A DNA stretch of 64,000 nucleotides from Dokdonella_A sp963834755 (GTDB lineage Bacteria > Pseudomonadota > Gammaproteobacteria > Xanthomonadales > Rhodanobacteraceae): assembly GCA_963834755.1 (NCBI GenBank), contig CAWICQ010000012.1:682001-746000 (forward strand). The letters are read 5' to 3'. Of this stretch, positions 19,341 through 27,790 are shown one piece after another. The number at the start of each line of letters is the position of its first letter. Position 1 is the stretch's first letter. Both the position numbers and the translations under genes were made by a program. Below the pieces are notes generated by a model, which was not told where the DNA came from, searched no databases, and worked only from the letters and a program-made list of their open reading frames with translations.

Positions 19341-19461
19341 CGCGGCCTCGACAACAGCGTCGTCATGGCATTCGTCGCCGCGTCGTTGCGCGCAATTTGC
19401 GCGGACCATGCGCGCGACGGCACGCGTTCGCCGCTCGATGAGTGCGAACGCCCGCGCACCG

Positions 19462-20055
19462 TCATGACTTGGAGCGGGCCTTCGGATCGCGCCGTTCGTA
19501 GCGCGTTCTCATCACGAAATCCCAGAAAGGCGTCGTAACGCCGAAGTTGCAATCGGGGTGATAGTGATGCACGTGATGAGCGCCGGCCCAGCGTTGCATG
19601 AACGCATTGCGGAAGCGCATGCGGTGGATCAACGTGTGACTCCATCCGTAGGCCGCATAGCCGGACGCGAATCCGCCGGCGAAAAGCAGCGCAATCTCCT
19701 GCGGAGCCACGAGTCGAAGGACCTGGGCCATCGCCAGGATCGCCAACGGCGCAAAGAAGAACGGCAAGGAATCGTCGCCGAGCGGCCGCTCGTGGTGTCG
19801 TTGGTGACCCTCTTCGAAGATCGGAGTGGAGCCGTGAAATAACCACCTGTGCAGGCAATATTCGACGAAACTGAAAGTGAAAACGCCGGCGGCGGCCACG
19901 CACAGCGCGGTCGCGACGCCCAGATCGAGCAGCCGAAAGGCTCCGCATAGCAGAACGGCGCTTACGACCGTGTCCGACGCAAGTCCAAGCCAGCCGTTGA
20001 TTCGTGTTGAGGACAGCCGCTCAAGGGAGCGCTGTAAGGGGCCGAAGCCTTGCAT
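19462..20055 (-). CDS. Fatty acid hydroxylase / sterol desaturase family membrane di-iron enzyme
   Basis: 197 residues with four or so membrane helices and the clustered histidine boxes that bind the di-iron centre: 'VEYCLHRWLFHG', 'EGHQRHHERP' and 'AGAHHVHHYHPDCNFG'. This is the membrane-bound fatty acid hydroxylase superfamily, related to sterol desaturases and carotenoid hydroxylases. The acyl or isoprenoid substrate is not indicated. The gene is followed on the same strand by the flippase-like gene. Confidence 0.88.
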   Translation of the reverse strand: MQGFGPLQRSLERLSSTRINGWLGLASDTVVSAVLLCGAFRLLDLGVATALCVAAAGVFTFSFVEYCLHRWLFHGSTPIFEEGHQRHHERPLGDDSLPFFFAPLAILAMAQVLRLVAPQEIALLFAGGFASGYAAYGWSHTLIHRMRFRNAFMQRWAGAHHVHHYHPDCNFGVTTPFWDFVMRTRYERRDPKARSKS

Positions 20056-20238
20056 CTATCGTCGGTCCTGATGGTCGATCATGTCGCTTCGAGAAAACAG
20101 CGGACGGATCGTTTCTGGGTGGGGTGGGGAGGAGCCATCTTGTAATGACTCAGCCTTTCGATTCGTTTTCATGGGACAGCATACCCACCGTATGCCGTCC
20201 ATGCCCAGTACGCAACGACCATTGCGATAACGTCAGGA

Positions 20239-20360
20239 TTATTCGAGTGGCTCGATGTCTCCGGGGCGCCAGGCCCCTGTCGAACCACGGTTCGAGCGGG
20301 CCGTACAGCCGCAAGATCACGTTCCAGCACTTGCCGGGCTCGGTCTCGTGGCTCAGGAAA
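20239..20360 (-). pseudogene. C-terminal relic of a DUF1254/DUF1214 protein
   Basis: Minus-strand translation gives 'ETEPGKCWNVILRLYGPLEP' then 'WFD', and after a one-base frame change 'WRPGDIEPLE' and a stop at 20239. This closely matches the end of DUF1214 proteins (…ILRLYGPLEPWFDKTWRPGEIE…). No N-terminal part is recognisable upstream, so this is a short remnant next to another relic. Confidence 0.6.
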
Positions 20361-20512
20361 ATGTCGGGCGCGTGCTCCGTCGACATTTGTGCCAGCAGCG
20401 CGGAAATATCCAAAACCGTTCCTTCGCCAGATCGAGCCAAGGCCCATCGTCCTGTACGAAGCGTCTGATGCGGCGTGACCAGTCGTGGAAACTCGATGTT
20501 TTTTTCCTTGAA

Positions 20513-20628
20513 ACGACGTGCCGTCGAAGCAGACATCAAAGATGACGTCATTCGTCTGCACTTCGAATGCGCTGATATCTGCGGACACGCTCAACCCGTT
20601 GACGAGCCGACCGCGCGGACTTATTCGA
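20513..20628 (-). pseudogene. Remnant of a choice-of-anchor Q C-terminus and tail
   Basis: The minus strand reads 'RGRLVNGLSVSADISAFEVQ' followed by 'TNDVIFDVCFDG', a mutated version of the ADIGAFEVQ…DxIFxDGFD ending found in intact neighbours. The frame runs on without stopping at the tail. It lies between the DUF1214 relic and the zinc-ribbon gene. Confidence 0.55.
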
Positions 20629-20629
20629 G

Positions 20630-20812
20630 TTACATCGTCGGGAATGCACGCGCGAGCAAATCGCGCGCGGCCTGCACCGCCCGATCCTCGAGTTCGCCGT
20701 AGTGGAATGCCGCAGAGCAGCCTGCGCACGTGACAGTCTCGTCCCAACGCGGATCGGCGGTACGGATGAACTCGCTCCCGCGGCACTGCGGACATTCGAT
20801 GCTGAGGTCCAT
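20630..20812 (-). CDS. Small zinc-ribbon protein
   Basis: 60 residues starting at ATG 20812 (MDLSIECPQCRGSEF), preceded by GGAG at good spacing. Two Cys pairs, 'CPQC' and 'CAGC', sit about 21 residues apart around 'RWDETVTC' and would bind one Zn(II). The C-terminus is a helix (DRAVQAARDLLARAF). Function unknown; such proteins are often nucleic-acid or protein-binding adaptors. Confidence 0.7.
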   Translation of the reverse strand: MDLSIECPQCRGSEFIRTADPRWDETVTCAGCSAAFHYGELEDRAVQAARDLLARAFPTM

Positions 20813-21055
20813 GCTTGATCTCCAATCGCGCGCGATGGGGTTGAGGCCATCCGTGGCCGGCGTCATTCCGATCAATCAATCGCACGGCGACTCCCGGGGA
20901 GGGAGGAGCGAGTGCACGAACGGGTGGAAAGTGCACCTCCATTACAGCCGCCTCGACAAGCAGACACCCGTAATCTTCTCGGCGACGGGCGGGAACATGA
21001 CTAGGTGAATTGCCACTTGCACATTCGCCAATGCAGCGCGCGCGTGCAGTCGTGT

Positions 21056-21886
21056 TCAGCTGCGCAAGAATTTGAGCAAGTCACCGTTGATCACATCGGC
21101 ATGCGTCGTACACATGCCGTGCGGGAAGCCCTTGTAGATCTTGAGCGTTGCTTTCTTGAGGAGTTTCGATGACAGCAACGCCGAGTCGGCGATCGGCACG
21201 ATCTGATCGTCGTCACCGTGCATGACGAGCGTCGGTGCATCGATATGCCGCAAGTCGGCGGTGAAGTCCGTTGCGGAGAATGCCTCGATGCAGTCGTACT
21301 GCGGTTTCGCGCCGCCCATCATCGCCTGGCGCCACCAATTCTGGCGAACCGGTTCGCAGAGAGGTGTGCCTTGACGATTGAAGCCGTAGAACGGTATTGG
21401 AAAGTTCCAATAGAAGTCGGCGCGATTGGCCGCGAGTTGTGCGCGCAAACCGTCGAATACGTCGCGCGGCAGGCCACCCGGATTGGTCGGCGTCTTCAAC
21501 AACAACGGCGGTACGGCGCCGACCAGAACCAGCTTGGCGACACGGCCGGCCCCGTGACGTGCCACATAGCGCGTCGCCTCGCCACCGCCGGTCGAGTGAC
21601 CGACGTGGATGGCGTCGCGCAAATCGAGATGCGCGGCAAGGGCGGCGACGTCGGCTGCGTACGTGTCCATATCGTTGCCGAGAGCCGTCTGGGTCGAGCG
21701 GCCGTGACCGCGGCGATCGTGGGCGATGACGCGATATCCCTGCTGCAGGAAGAACATCATCTGCGCGTCCCAGTCGTCCCAGTCGTCGCTGGCGAGCGGC
21801 CAGCCATGATGGAAAACGATGGGCTGTCCGGAGCCCCAGTCCTTGTAGTAGATCTCGGTACCGTCTTTGGTGGCGATCGATTTCAT
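21056..21886 (-). CDS. Alpha/beta hydrolase of the cofactor-free chloroperoxidase/esterase type
   Basis: 276 residues starting MKSIATKDGTEIYYKDWGSG. The nucleophile elbow is 'VGHSTGGGEATRY' (catalytic Ser), the acid is in 'LVMHGDDDQIVP' (Asp) and the His is in 'FPHGMCTTH'. 'FHHGWPLASDDWD' forms the oxyanion-hole region. This is the non-haem chloroperoxidase/arylesterase group, which makes peracids or hydrolyses esters in the cytoplasm. A short upstream frame ends in an ATGA overlap with its start codon, and a 17-bp minisatellite lies just upstream. Confidence 0.92.
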   Translation of the reverse strand: MKSIATKDGTEIYYKDWGSGQPIVFHHGWPLASDDWDDWDAQMMFFLQQGYRVIAHDRRGHGRSTQTALGNDMDTYAADVAALAAHLDLRDAIHVGHSTGGGEATRYVARHGAGRVAKLVLVGAVPPLLLKTPTNPGGLPRDVFDGLRAQLAANRADFYWNFPIPFYGFNRQGTPLCEPVRQNWWRQAMMGGAKPQYDCIEAFSATDFTADLRHIDAPTLVMHGDDDQIVPIADSALLSSKLLKKATLKIYKGFPHGMCTTHADVINGDLLKFLRS

Positions 21887-22172
21887 TTCGTTGGCCCTTT
21901 CGATGAATGAGTGCGGATGTTGGATAAATGCGGCTGTTGGATGAATGCGGATGTTGGATGAATGCGGATGTTGGATGAATGCGGATGTTGGATGAATGCG
22001 GATGTTGGATGAATGCGGATGTTGGATGAATGCGGATGTTGTGGCGCCGCTCGCGTCACCAGAAGTAGGGGAGCGGCAAGCAGCGCGCTTGCCACGCCGG
22101 CTGCCGAAACGCGACCACGAAACCGATCGATCCGCCCTGCATTGCTCTGCTGCCTTTGGCCGATTTGTTCAC
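21883..22172 (-). other. Leader region: signal-peptide-like relic running through the minisatellite into the hydrolase start
   Basis: On the minus strand a GTG at 22172, behind GAGGAG, opens 'MNKSAKGSRAMQGG'. A second frame from GTG 22095 continues 'ASALLAAPLLLVTRAAPQHP', so one base change would join a charged N-region to a hydrophobic core, as in a signal peptide. The second frame crosses all repeats and stops at 21883, overlapping the hydrolase ATG by four bases. It is probably a decayed exported-protein gene, but could still act as a translated leader. Confidence 0.4.
21904..22041. repeat. 17-bp tandem repeat (minisatellite), about eight copies
   Basis: The unit ATGTTGGATGAATGCGG recurs with an exact 17-bp step: 'TTGGAT' begins at 21920, 21937, 21954, 21971, 21988, 22005 and 22022, with partial copies at each end. 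Copies 3 to 7 are identical; the copies nearest the hydrolase gene have single substitutions. Because 17 is not a multiple of three, a change of copy number shifts any reading frame crossing it. Confidence 0.95.
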
Positions 22173-22359
22173 TCGAATGCTCCTCGCGGATTGAGCTCGC
22201 AGGCGACCGCGTGTTGCTTCGCTTCGATGTCGCTGCCGGAGAACTTTAGGATTGAGCGCAGGCGTCGGGTAGATATCTGCACGACCGCACGGTGTTGAGC
22301 GCGACGCATCAATCCGCGCCCCGATCCGGCGGTTCGCGGATTCGATCACTGGACGGGAA

Positions 22360-22789
22360 TCACGCCGGGTTGTCGCGATCCTTCAGCAGAACACGATGAA
22401 TCTAGCGGGCTCGTCGTTGCTGGCGTCGCGTCCGATCGTGTGAATGTCCTGCGGCCCATCGTGGAACGTTTGGCCCGGATTCATGTGACCGGCTCGCTGG
22501 CCGCGACGCTCATGACAATGGATCCCTCGAGCACGTAGACGAATGCGTGAGCGTCGTGACGGTGAACGCGGTCCGCCGCTCCGGGTGGATACTCGACCGC
22601 GAGAATCAGGACTTCCTGGTTGGGATATTCCCGTAACTGTTGTGTCATCGGCGTCGTGACAATGGCCGCGGAAGCGGCGCTGGCCGGACCGTCGGCGACG
22701 ACGCCGCCGGAGCAGAGCAGGGCGGCGAACGAAGCGAATGGGTTGGCGATACGCAGGGGATCTCCTGAGCGCGCAGAAAACGTGCGCAT
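22360..22789 (-). pseudogene. Exported cupin-domain protein, disrupted by two frameshifts
   Basis: The first frame (ATG 22789) encodes a signal-peptide-like segment and a cupin core, 'EYPPGAADRVHRHDAHAF' with 'VYVLEGSIVMSV', then stops at 22481. A second frame continues 'NPGQTFHDGPQDIHTIGRDA' and 'SNDEPARFIVF'. A third ends 'LLKDRDNPA' at 22360. Together they make a normal small cupin of about 140 residues with the HxH metal-binding pair. Two separate single-base changes break it. It lies divergent to the LysR gene, which might once have regulated it. Confidence 0.7.
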
Positions 22790-22923
22790 CAATTCCGCGA
22801 ACCGCTGTGCCCGCTTGTGTTACCGGCGGCTCTTCTCAGACGTCTCTCGTTATGGACAGCACTTCTGCTCGGGTCTACCATTTTGGTGATGAGCGCGCTT
22901 CGACCGCGTGGAGGTCATGACTG

Positions 22924-23907
22924 ATGAGCATGCCCTCCAAGGTTTCGACCGACGATCACGATCCACTGATATCCAGTTTCTCGGCAAGTTACGCCGGTGT
23001 CGTCGCCTTCATCGCCGTCGCGACGGAAGGCAGCTTTGCGCGCGCGGGTGAGCGACTCCATATCGGTCGCTCGGCCGTCAGCCGCAGTGTGCAAAAGCTG
23101 GAATCACAACTCGGCACGCGTCTGTTTCAACGGACGACGCGGGCCACCTCGCTGACGCGCGAGGGTGAGCTGTTTTTCGAAAATTGCCGTCCGGGCGTAG
23201 AGCGGATCCTGCAAGCCCTCGAAGAGATGCGCGATCTGCGCGAAGGACCGCCGCGAGGACTGCTGCGCGTCAGCGCTACGCTCGGCTTCGGACGCAAAGT
23301 CATCGCGCCGCTGCTGGCGGCCTTTCACGCGCGCTTTGGCGAAGTCGCGATTGAGCTCGTGCTCGATGAACGGGACGCCGACCTCGTCACGGACCGTGTC
23401 GATGTCGCGTTCCGTGAGGGCGTCCTGCAAGACTGTCAGGTCATCGCAAAGCAATTGATCCCGATGCAGATGCTCATCTGTGCGTCGCCGGTCTACGCAC
23501 GCCGACGCGAATTGCCAGTGTCTGTGGAGGACGTCGGCGAGCATACCTGTGTCAGTCAGCGTCTCTCCAACGGGCGGCTGCGGGATTGGAATTTCAAAGT
23601 GGATGGCCGCCCGTGCAGCGTCACGCCGCGGGCCAATCTGACGTTCAACGATCCCGAACTGGTCCTGCAGGCGGTCCTTGATGGCGAAGGGCTGGCCCAG
23701 CTGGCGGCCTATCAGGTTTGCGACGCGCTGCGTGCCGGCTCCCTGGTGACTTGTCTGGAACAATTCTCGCCCGACGATGGCGGTCACTATCTCTGCTATC
23801 TGAGCCGCCAGCAGTTGCCGAAACGCATCCGCGCATTCGTCGATTTCGTCACGACGCAGGTGCGGGCGCTGGACCTCGACTGTTCCGGCATTACGCATCG
23901 CGCGTGA
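22924..23907 (+). CDS. LysR-family transcriptional regulator
   Basis: 327 residues. The N-terminal helix-turn-helix is clear: 'GVVAFIAVATEGSFARAGER' followed by 'SAVSRSVQKLESQLGTRLF' and 'QRTTRATSLT'. The C-terminal half is a LysR substrate-binding domain ('GLLRVSATLGFGRKVIAPLL'). It starts about 20 residues earlier than most relatives; GGAGG near 22912 supports the start at 22924, or the ATG at 22930. It is divergent from the broken cupin gene and upstream of the NmrA-like and Ohr genes, so it may control one or more of them. Confidence 0.9.
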   Translation: MSMPSKVSTDDHDPLISSFSASYAGVVAFIAVATEGSFARAGERLHIGRSAVSRSVQKLESQLGTRLFQRTTRATSLTREGELFFENCRPGVERILQALEEMRDLREGPPRGLLRVSATLGFGRKVIAPLLAAFHARFGEVAIELVLDERDADLVTDRVDVAFREGVLQDCQVIAKQLIPMQMLICASPVYARRRELPVSVEDVGEHTCVSQRLSNGRLRDWNFKVDGRPCSVTPRANLTFNDPELVLQAVLDGEGLAQLAAYQVCDALRAGSLVTCLEQFSPDDGGHYLCYLSRQQLPKRIRAFVDFVTTQVRALDLDCSGITHRA

Positions 23908-24118
23908 TGAGAGCGTGCGCGCGTGCAGGCGCCCGGCGTTGCCGTCGTCGACGCAGAAGCTTGACGACCTTTGATTGGTGCGCTCAGGGAAACACCGCGC
24001 GGCCCACCCAAGGGCTAGTCGTCGCGAGTGCGGGCTCCTACGATTTGCAAACACACGTCACCCGGTTGCGCGCGCCGCCACGCGCCGGCTTTTCTCCTCA
24101 ATTGTTTCGAGGTCTCAC

Positions 24119-24898
24119 ATGAAAATCGTAGTCATTGGAGGTACCGGCCGCATTGGCAGCAAGGTCGTGGCGCGTTTGCGCGATAAAGGCCATGAGGTGA
24201 TTGCCGCGGCTCCGGCGACTGGGATCGATGTCCTCACGGGCGAAGGTCTCGATGCAGCGATGGTCGGCGCGCGTGTCGCGGTGGATCTCGCCAACTCGCC
24301 GTCCTTCGAGGATGCCGCCGCGCTCTCCTTCTTTCAGACGGCTGGACGAAACATTCTTGCTGCCGAAAAGAGGGCCAGCGTCGGCCACCATCTCGCGCTT
24401 TCCGTTGTGGGAACCGAAAAGCTCACTGCCAGCGGCTACTTCCGCGCCAAGCTTGCACAGGAAAATCTGATTCGCGCGTCCGGTATCCCGTACACGATCA
24501 TACATTCCACTCAGTTCTTCGAGTTCCTGCCGGCTATTATCCAGTCGGCAGCCGATGGCTCCATGGTGCGGCTCTCGTCGGCGCTGGTGCAGCCGATCGC
24601 ATCCGAAGACGTGGCGGAGGCGGTGGCGCGCCTCGCTTTGCAGCCGCCCGTCAACGGCATCGTCGAGATCGCGGGGCCCGAGCGCGAATCGCTGGCCGGT
24701 CTGGCGCAGCGCTTCATGAATCTCACCGAAGACCCGCGCGAAGTCGTCACCGATGTGCATGCGCCGTATTTCGGCGTCGACATCGATGTGGAGACGCTGG
24801 TTCCAGCCCACGCGGCATGGAAGGGTTCATTGGACTTCGAGCACTGGCTCGAGCAGTCCGAGTTTGCCGGCTACGAGCAGCGGCGCGATCTTTACTGA
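24119..24898 (+). CDS. NmrA-like NAD(P)-binding reductase / sugar-epimerase-like protein
   Basis: 259 residues starting MKIVVIGGTGRIGSKVV, which contains the GGTGxIG dinucleotide-binding loop. The family motif 'YFRAKLAQENLIRASG' carries a Lys at the position typical of atypical SDR (NmrA/HSCARG) proteins, and the catalytic Tyr is not clearly placed. The role may be redox sensing or reduction of a small electrophile. It starts 211 bp after the LysR gene and precedes the Ohr gene by 42 bp, likely as an operon. Confidence 0.87.
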   Translation: MKIVVIGGTGRIGSKVVARLRDKGHEVIAAAPATGIDVLTGEGLDAAMVGARVAVDLANSPSFEDAAALSFFQTAGRNILAAEKRASVGHHLALSVVGTEKLTASGYFRAKLAQENLIRASGIPYTIIHSTQFFEFLPAIIQSAADGSMVRLSSALVQPIASEDVAEAVARLALQPPVNGIVEIAGPERESLAGLAQRFMNLTEDPREVVTDVHAPYFGVDIDVETLVPAHAAWKGSLDFEHWLEQSEFAGYEQRRDLY

Positions 24899-24940
24899 CG
24901 GATTGGTGGCCGCTGCCGAGATGGTGGGTGGAGAAGACAC

Positions 24941-25468
24941 ATGGTTCCGTTGCAACCACCGCCGACAAGTCTCCTGGACAAGTACCGCGGAGAAGATGCG
25001 CAGCCACTCTACACCGGACGCGTGCGCGTAACCGGTGGCGAGGCAGCGCACGGACGCGCCTCCGGCAACGCAAGATCCGACGACGGTGCTCTGAACGTGC
25101 ACCTGCGCCTGCCAACGAAAATAGGTGGACCTGGCGGCGGCACGAACCCGGAACAGCTGCTCGCCGCGAGCTATGCGGCATGCTTTCACGGGGCGCTGAC
25201 GCTGCTCGCGACACGCTCGAACGTGACCCTGGTCGATGCGTTTGTGGACGTCGCGGTGACCTTCGCACGCGACCCGATCGATGGACGCTTTCTGCTTTCG
25301 GCCGACGTCCGCGTCGGGCTTCCTGGCGTCGATCGAAAGACAGCCGCCGAGCTCGTGCGGAACACGGAACGCATCTGCCCTTACGCCAAGATGTTTCGCC
25401 AGGGCATCGCTCACGTCGTTGCGCTTTCGTCAGAGTCGTTTTCGCCGAATGCGTCGGAGGTCCCTTGA
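24941..25468 (+). CDS. Organic hydroperoxide resistance protein (Ohr/OsmC family)
   Basis: 175 residues. The fold is recognised from 'YTGRVRVTGGEAAHGRASG', 'TNPEQLLAASYAACFHGAL' with the first reactive Cys, and 'RNTERICPYAKMFRQGI' with the second. Ohr proteins dimerise and reduce organic and fatty acid hydroperoxides using lipoyl or thiol electrons. The N-terminus is about 25 residues longer than usual, so a start nearer 'LYTGRVRV' cannot be excluded. It appears co-transcribed with the NmrA-like gene. Confidence 0.88.
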   Translation: MVPLQPPPTSLLDKYRGEDAQPLYTGRVRVTGGEAAHGRASGNARSDDGALNVHLRLPTKIGGPGGGTNPEQLLAASYAACFHGALTLLATRSNVTLVDAFVDVAVTFARDPIDGRFLLSADVRVGLPGVDRKTAAELVRNTERICPYAKMFRQGIAHVVALSSESFSPNASEVP

Positions 25469-25821
25469 GCTTACGTCAGCGGACAGGCGATACCGGAGTC
25501 GTGTCATGTCCTTGAAGTTCGTTCGTCTCCATCCGCAGCACCGCGGCCTTGCATGGACTGGGGGCCGTCTGCCGTGGCTCTGGTTCATTTCCGAGCACAC
25601 GACCGACTTCGCGCGATTCGAGTCGGCGCTAAGGATGATCTCCTCTTGAGTCCGCGCGTCCTGACTTGCGCAAAAAAATAGCTCGTCGACCGAATCCAGC
25701 AAATGCCCCAACCATGCATGGACTTTCCTTGGCGTCCAGTTGGAACTGCTACACGACCTCGAAGCGAGGTATGAACGCGGAACGAATCTCGCGGACCGGC
25801 AACGGCGCAGTGGCGCCTCTA
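25469..25821. other. Intergenic region
   Basis: About 350 bp. A 47-codon frame at 25506-25649 (MSLKFVRLHPQHRG) has no ribosome-binding site or family resemblance. Nothing else is supported. Confidence 0.4.
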
Positions 25822-27624
25822 CTACGGGCTCGCCTCAAAGCCGCTGCAGAAGATCGTATCGTTCGCGCCGCAGTCCCGAACCGCGGATTGCAGTTCGTAC
25901 GCGCCGAGATCGCGTGGACCGTCGAGGTTGGAAACGCTGGCCAGATCGACGTCGCGTGGCAGATTGTCGAGGTCCCGGTCGGCGGGGTTGCCGGCCGGCG
26001 CGACGTCGATCGCGAGCGAGATCCCGCGCAAATGGAAATCCCCGTTGCCGGGATCGACGAATGCGGGGTCGCCCTGGATGATGTGCTGGCCTGCGCCGAG
26101 CGTCGCCGTTTCCAGCGACAGGATGTAGTCGAGCGTCTCGCCGTTGCCCGAACCCGTGTATGCGATCGTCGGCAGCGAGCCCTGCGCGACGATGCTGTTG
26201 GTCATCGTGAAGCCGGTCTCCGCCCGAATCATGGCAGCGCCGCCGATCGTGTTGTAGGCGAACGTGCACTGGTTCAGCGTGGCGGCCGCGCTGCCGAATG
26301 TGACGAGCTCGGCGGTGACCGCGTTGCCGGCGAGCAGACAGGTGTCGAGTTGCAGCGGCGAATCCAAGCTATCGGCCACGCGAATCGCATGCGCGCCCTG
26401 GTTGCCGCGCATGGCCAGCTGTTGCGCACGCAGAATGCCATCAGTCTGGATCAGGATCGCCGAACCCGCGGTCGGATTGTCGCTGCCGTCGACGGCGCGG
26501 TTGTTCGAGACCGTGTTGCACTCGATGCTGGTCGCGCAATGGCCGGAATAGGCGTAAACGAGACCGCCAAGGTATGCGAAATCGGCGTAGGCGAAGGTGT
26601 CTGCATAGATGCCGCTGCCTTCGGGCGCTGCGTTGCTGTCGATCCGGGCACCGCCGAGTTGGACCGATGCATCCGCGGAAGATCCGAAGTCCTGATAGGG
26701 GATGAGATAGACGCCGCCGCCGGTGTGATAGGCGCGATTCTGTTCGATGCGCACGGGGTTGGCCGGGTCGCTGGCGATCAGGTCCGCCTGGGCGACACCG
26801 CCACTGCCCGAAATCAACGCGATGCCGCCGCCGTACTGTGCGGTGTTCTGGTACACGACGCCGATGTAGTCGGCGATCCTGTATCCCGGCGACCCGATAT
26901 GCACGTAGGCACCGCCTACGGCAGCGATGCCGCCGCCATAGCCGCTCGTCGCTTCGTTCATCGCGATCCAGGTCTGGTCGGCGTCGATGTGCGCCGAGGC
27001 GTTGTCTTCGATGCGGATTCCGCCGCCGGTGGCATTGGCGGTGTTGTTGGTGATGAACGTGTTCGCGTTCAGATACAGATCAGCCGCGCCGCCATTGCCC
27101 TTGACGCGAATACCGCCGCCATTTTCGGCGATGTTGTCGAAGATCGTCGTGTTGTCGATCAGCAGGTTGCCGACGCCGGCGTAGTCGACACCACCGCCCT
27201 CATCGTCGTTGCCGCCGATGACGTCGTTGCCGCCGGTGATGGTCAGGTGCGAGAGCGTGACGCTGATCGCGCCGCGGATCGTGATCACGCTGGTGCCGGC
27301 TCCGCCATCTATGGTCGTAGTCCCGGATGACGTCGTGGTGGCGCAATGGGGTACGCCACCGATGAGCGAGATGTGGCTTTGCTGACCCTGGCTGATCGAG
27401 AGCGCCTGGTTCGAATAAGTCTGATTGGTGGCGATGTAGACCTTCGGAAAACTGCCACCGACCTGCGCCGACGCCGCGGTGATCGCCGCCGCGATCGTCG
27501 TGTAGTCGCATTGGGTGTCGGCGCCGACCCAGTAGTTGGTCGCGTGCGCCGGCAGCGTTGCGCCAAGTAGAGCGAAGGCGGCAAGCCAGTGCCGCCGCAG
27601 CACGCCGCGATCAAATCGGTGCAT
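25822..27624 (-). CDS. Secreted beta-helix protein with D-x-I-F tail
   Basis: 600 residues from ATG 27624 (MHRFDRGVLRRHWL), preceded by AAGGAG. The signal peptide is about residues 1-28 (WLAAFALLGATLPAHA). The head differs from its paralogues: 'NYWVGADTQCDYTTIAAAIT' is a pectate-lyase-type opening rather than NCNDSG. The rest is a parallel beta-helix with rungs such as 'NNTANATGGGIRIEDNA'. The end reads 'ISLAIDVAPAGNPADRDLDN', 'GPRDLGAYELQ' and the tail NDTIFCSGFEASP, with three residues after the core tail. The protein is likely extracellular or surface-bound; no catalytic site is visible. Confidence 0.9.
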   Translation of the reverse strand: MHRFDRGVLRRHWLAAFALLGATLPAHATNYWVGADTQCDYTTIAAAITAASAQVGGSFPKVYIATNQTYSNQALSISQGQQSHISLIGGVPHCATTTSSGTTTIDGGAGTSVITIRGAISVTLSHLTITGGNDVIGGNDDEGGGVDYAGVGNLLIDNTTIFDNIAENGGGIRVKGNGGAADLYLNANTFITNNTANATGGGIRIEDNASAHIDADQTWIAMNEATSGYGGGIAAVGGAYVHIGSPGYRIADYIGVVYQNTAQYGGGIALISGSGGVAQADLIASDPANPVRIEQNRAYHTGGGVYLIPYQDFGSSADASVQLGGARIDSNAAPEGSGIYADTFAYADFAYLGGLVYAYSGHCATSIECNTVSNNRAVDGSDNPTAGSAILIQTDGILRAQQLAMRGNQGAHAIRVADSLDSPLQLDTCLLAGNAVTAELVTFGSAAATLNQCTFAYNTIGGAAMIRAETGFTMTNSIVAQGSLPTIAYTGSGNGETLDYILSLETATLGAGQHIIQGDPAFVDPGNGDFHLRGISLAIDVAPAGNPADRDLDNLPRDVDLASVSNLDGPRDLGAYELQSAVRDCGANDTIFCSGFEASP

Positions 27625-27790
27625 GTCCGTTCTCCTTCCCCTTCGAACGCCCGATGCAGGCGCGGCTCGAGTAACGCCGTCCGGCGTACGGTTAGGACAT
27701 GGCGATTCGCGCACCGGGCGCGTCCGGCGGCGTCGCGGCAGTTTTCCCCGGATTCAAGCCGCTCTCGATCGGCAAGAGCGGACAGCTGAC

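Noticed and set aside
21904..22041. Possible CRISPR array
   Set aside because: The repeat is 17 bp with no unique spacers; it is a head-to-tail minisatellite.
25666..27330. 554-codon open frame on the plus strand
   Set aside because: Antisense to the beta-helix gene with signal peptide and tail; the composition (Arg/Val/Asp-rich, no motifs) is that of a shadow frame.
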